A DNA stretch of 6,320 nucleotides from Caryophanales bacterium UBA6414. Lineage in GTDB: Bacteria > Bacillota_I > Bacilli_A > RF39 > UBA660. The notes below the pieces were generated by a model, which saw only the letters and a list, made by a program, of their open reading frames with translations, was not told where the DNA came from and did not search any database. The stretch spans positions 6,582 through 12,901 of the forward strand of contig DJPK01000070.1 of the NCBI GenBank assembly GCA_002438545.1, written 5' to 3'. Shown in pieces: positions 6,072 to 6,320 of this stretch (position 1 is the first letter of the stretch; each line of letters starts with the position of its first letter). The translations under genes were made by a program, and so were the position numbers.

Positions 6072-6284
6072 ATGGAAACAGCAGTGATTATTGTATCAAT
6101 TTTATTAATAGTATTAGTATTATTACAAAGTGGTAAAGCAGAATCTGCCGATATTATTCAAGGTGGTAATTCTGATTTGTTTGCTAATAGAAAAGAAAGA
6201 GGACTAGAATTATTTATTAGTAGACTTACTTTATTTTTGGGAATAGTATTCTTTGTACTATGCTTGTTTATATCTTTACGTTAG
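6072..6284 (+). CDS. secG: preprotein translocase subunit SecG
   Basis: A 70-residue membrane protein, the small accessory subunit of the SecYEG protein-export channel. Two hydrophobic helices (about 4-19 and 52-69) flank a polar loop. The first helix ends in VLLQSGKAE, the hallmark 'vLlQsgkgeGl' of SecG. The loop holds QGGNSDLFANRKERGLE, equivalent to the family's 'GG...lFG.rk.rG.d', and the second helix begins RLTLFLGIVFFVL. Length matches Bacillus SecG (about 76). AGGAGGG (6061-6067) lies 4-5 nt before ATG 6072, the strongest ribosome binding site in the window. In many Bacillota secG precedes rnr and smpB; what follows is outside the window. Confidence 0.94.
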   Translation: METAVIIVSILLIVLVLLQSGKAESADIIQGGNSDLFANRKERGLELFISRLTLFLGIVFFVLCLFISLR

Positions 6285-6307
6285 AATCTCGGGTAATGGG
6301 ATTTTTT
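6285..6307 (+). terminator. weak intrinsic terminator after secG
   Basis: AATCTC (6285-6290) pairs with GGGATT (6298-6303), with one G-T pair, around a 7-nt loop. T tracts follow (to 6307, and again 6310-6315 after CG). The stem is only 6 bp, so read-through to a downstream gene is plausible. It begins directly after the secG stop. Confidence 0.5.
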
Positions 6308-6320
6308 CGTTTTTTAGAGA

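Noticed and set aside
1..6320. CRISPR array, insertion sequence, prophage or toxin-antitoxin system
   Set aside because: No regularly spaced repeats, transposase or integrase motifs, terminal inverted repeats or paired small toxin/antitoxin genes were seen. The tRNA genes show no duplicated 3' end suggesting an integrated element.

Overview
The window is very AT-rich (about 30% G+C by eye) and reads as a low-GC Bacillota genome of the Bacilli/Mollicutes-related kind, possibly an uncultured gut lineage. Supporting this are a division-gene order typical of the phylum (rsmH-ftsL-pbpB), a class B PBP with two C-terminal PASTA domains, strong AGGAGG-type ribosome binding sites and extended -10 promoters (TGnTATAAT). 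TGA acts as a stop codon (rsmH and the transglutaminase-like gene end in it) and TGG encodes Trp, so this is the standard bacterial code, not the Mycoplasma code. Presence of pbpB and ftsL implies a peptidoglycan-dependent divisome.

Layout. 1-2679 (+): the tail of the mraZ-type division/cell-wall cluster, with the 3' end of rsmH (16S rRNA m4C1402 methyltransferase), ftsL and pbpB (septal transpeptidase). An AT-rich hairpin overlaps the pbpB stop, and no mraY/murD-type gene follows directly. 2721-3402 (+): a decayed gene. Five single-base indels, read from frame switches, break an otherwise continuous unrecognised protein of about 226 residues. 3408-3473: two back-to-back terminators, one for each strand. 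3484-3639 (-): tRNA-Ala(UGC) then tRNA-Pro(UGG), 2 nt apart, transcribed leftward from a near-consensus promoter. 3640-3762: a compact, nearly mirror-symmetric divergent promoter region. 3763-6029 (+): a two-gene unit, a transglutaminase-fold protein of unknown role overlapping proS (prolyl-tRNA synthetase) by 4 nt. 6043-6307 (+): secG with its own promoter and a weak terminator.

The most notable points are the multiply frameshifted gene between intact neighbours, the tRNA-Pro gene divergent from the operon encoding its own synthetase with a shared 14-bp inverted promoter element, and the translational coupling of an uncharacterised transglutaminase-like protein to proS. I found no CRISPR array, insertion sequence, integrase or obviously new defence or mobile system here. 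Most of the window is housekeeping sequence.
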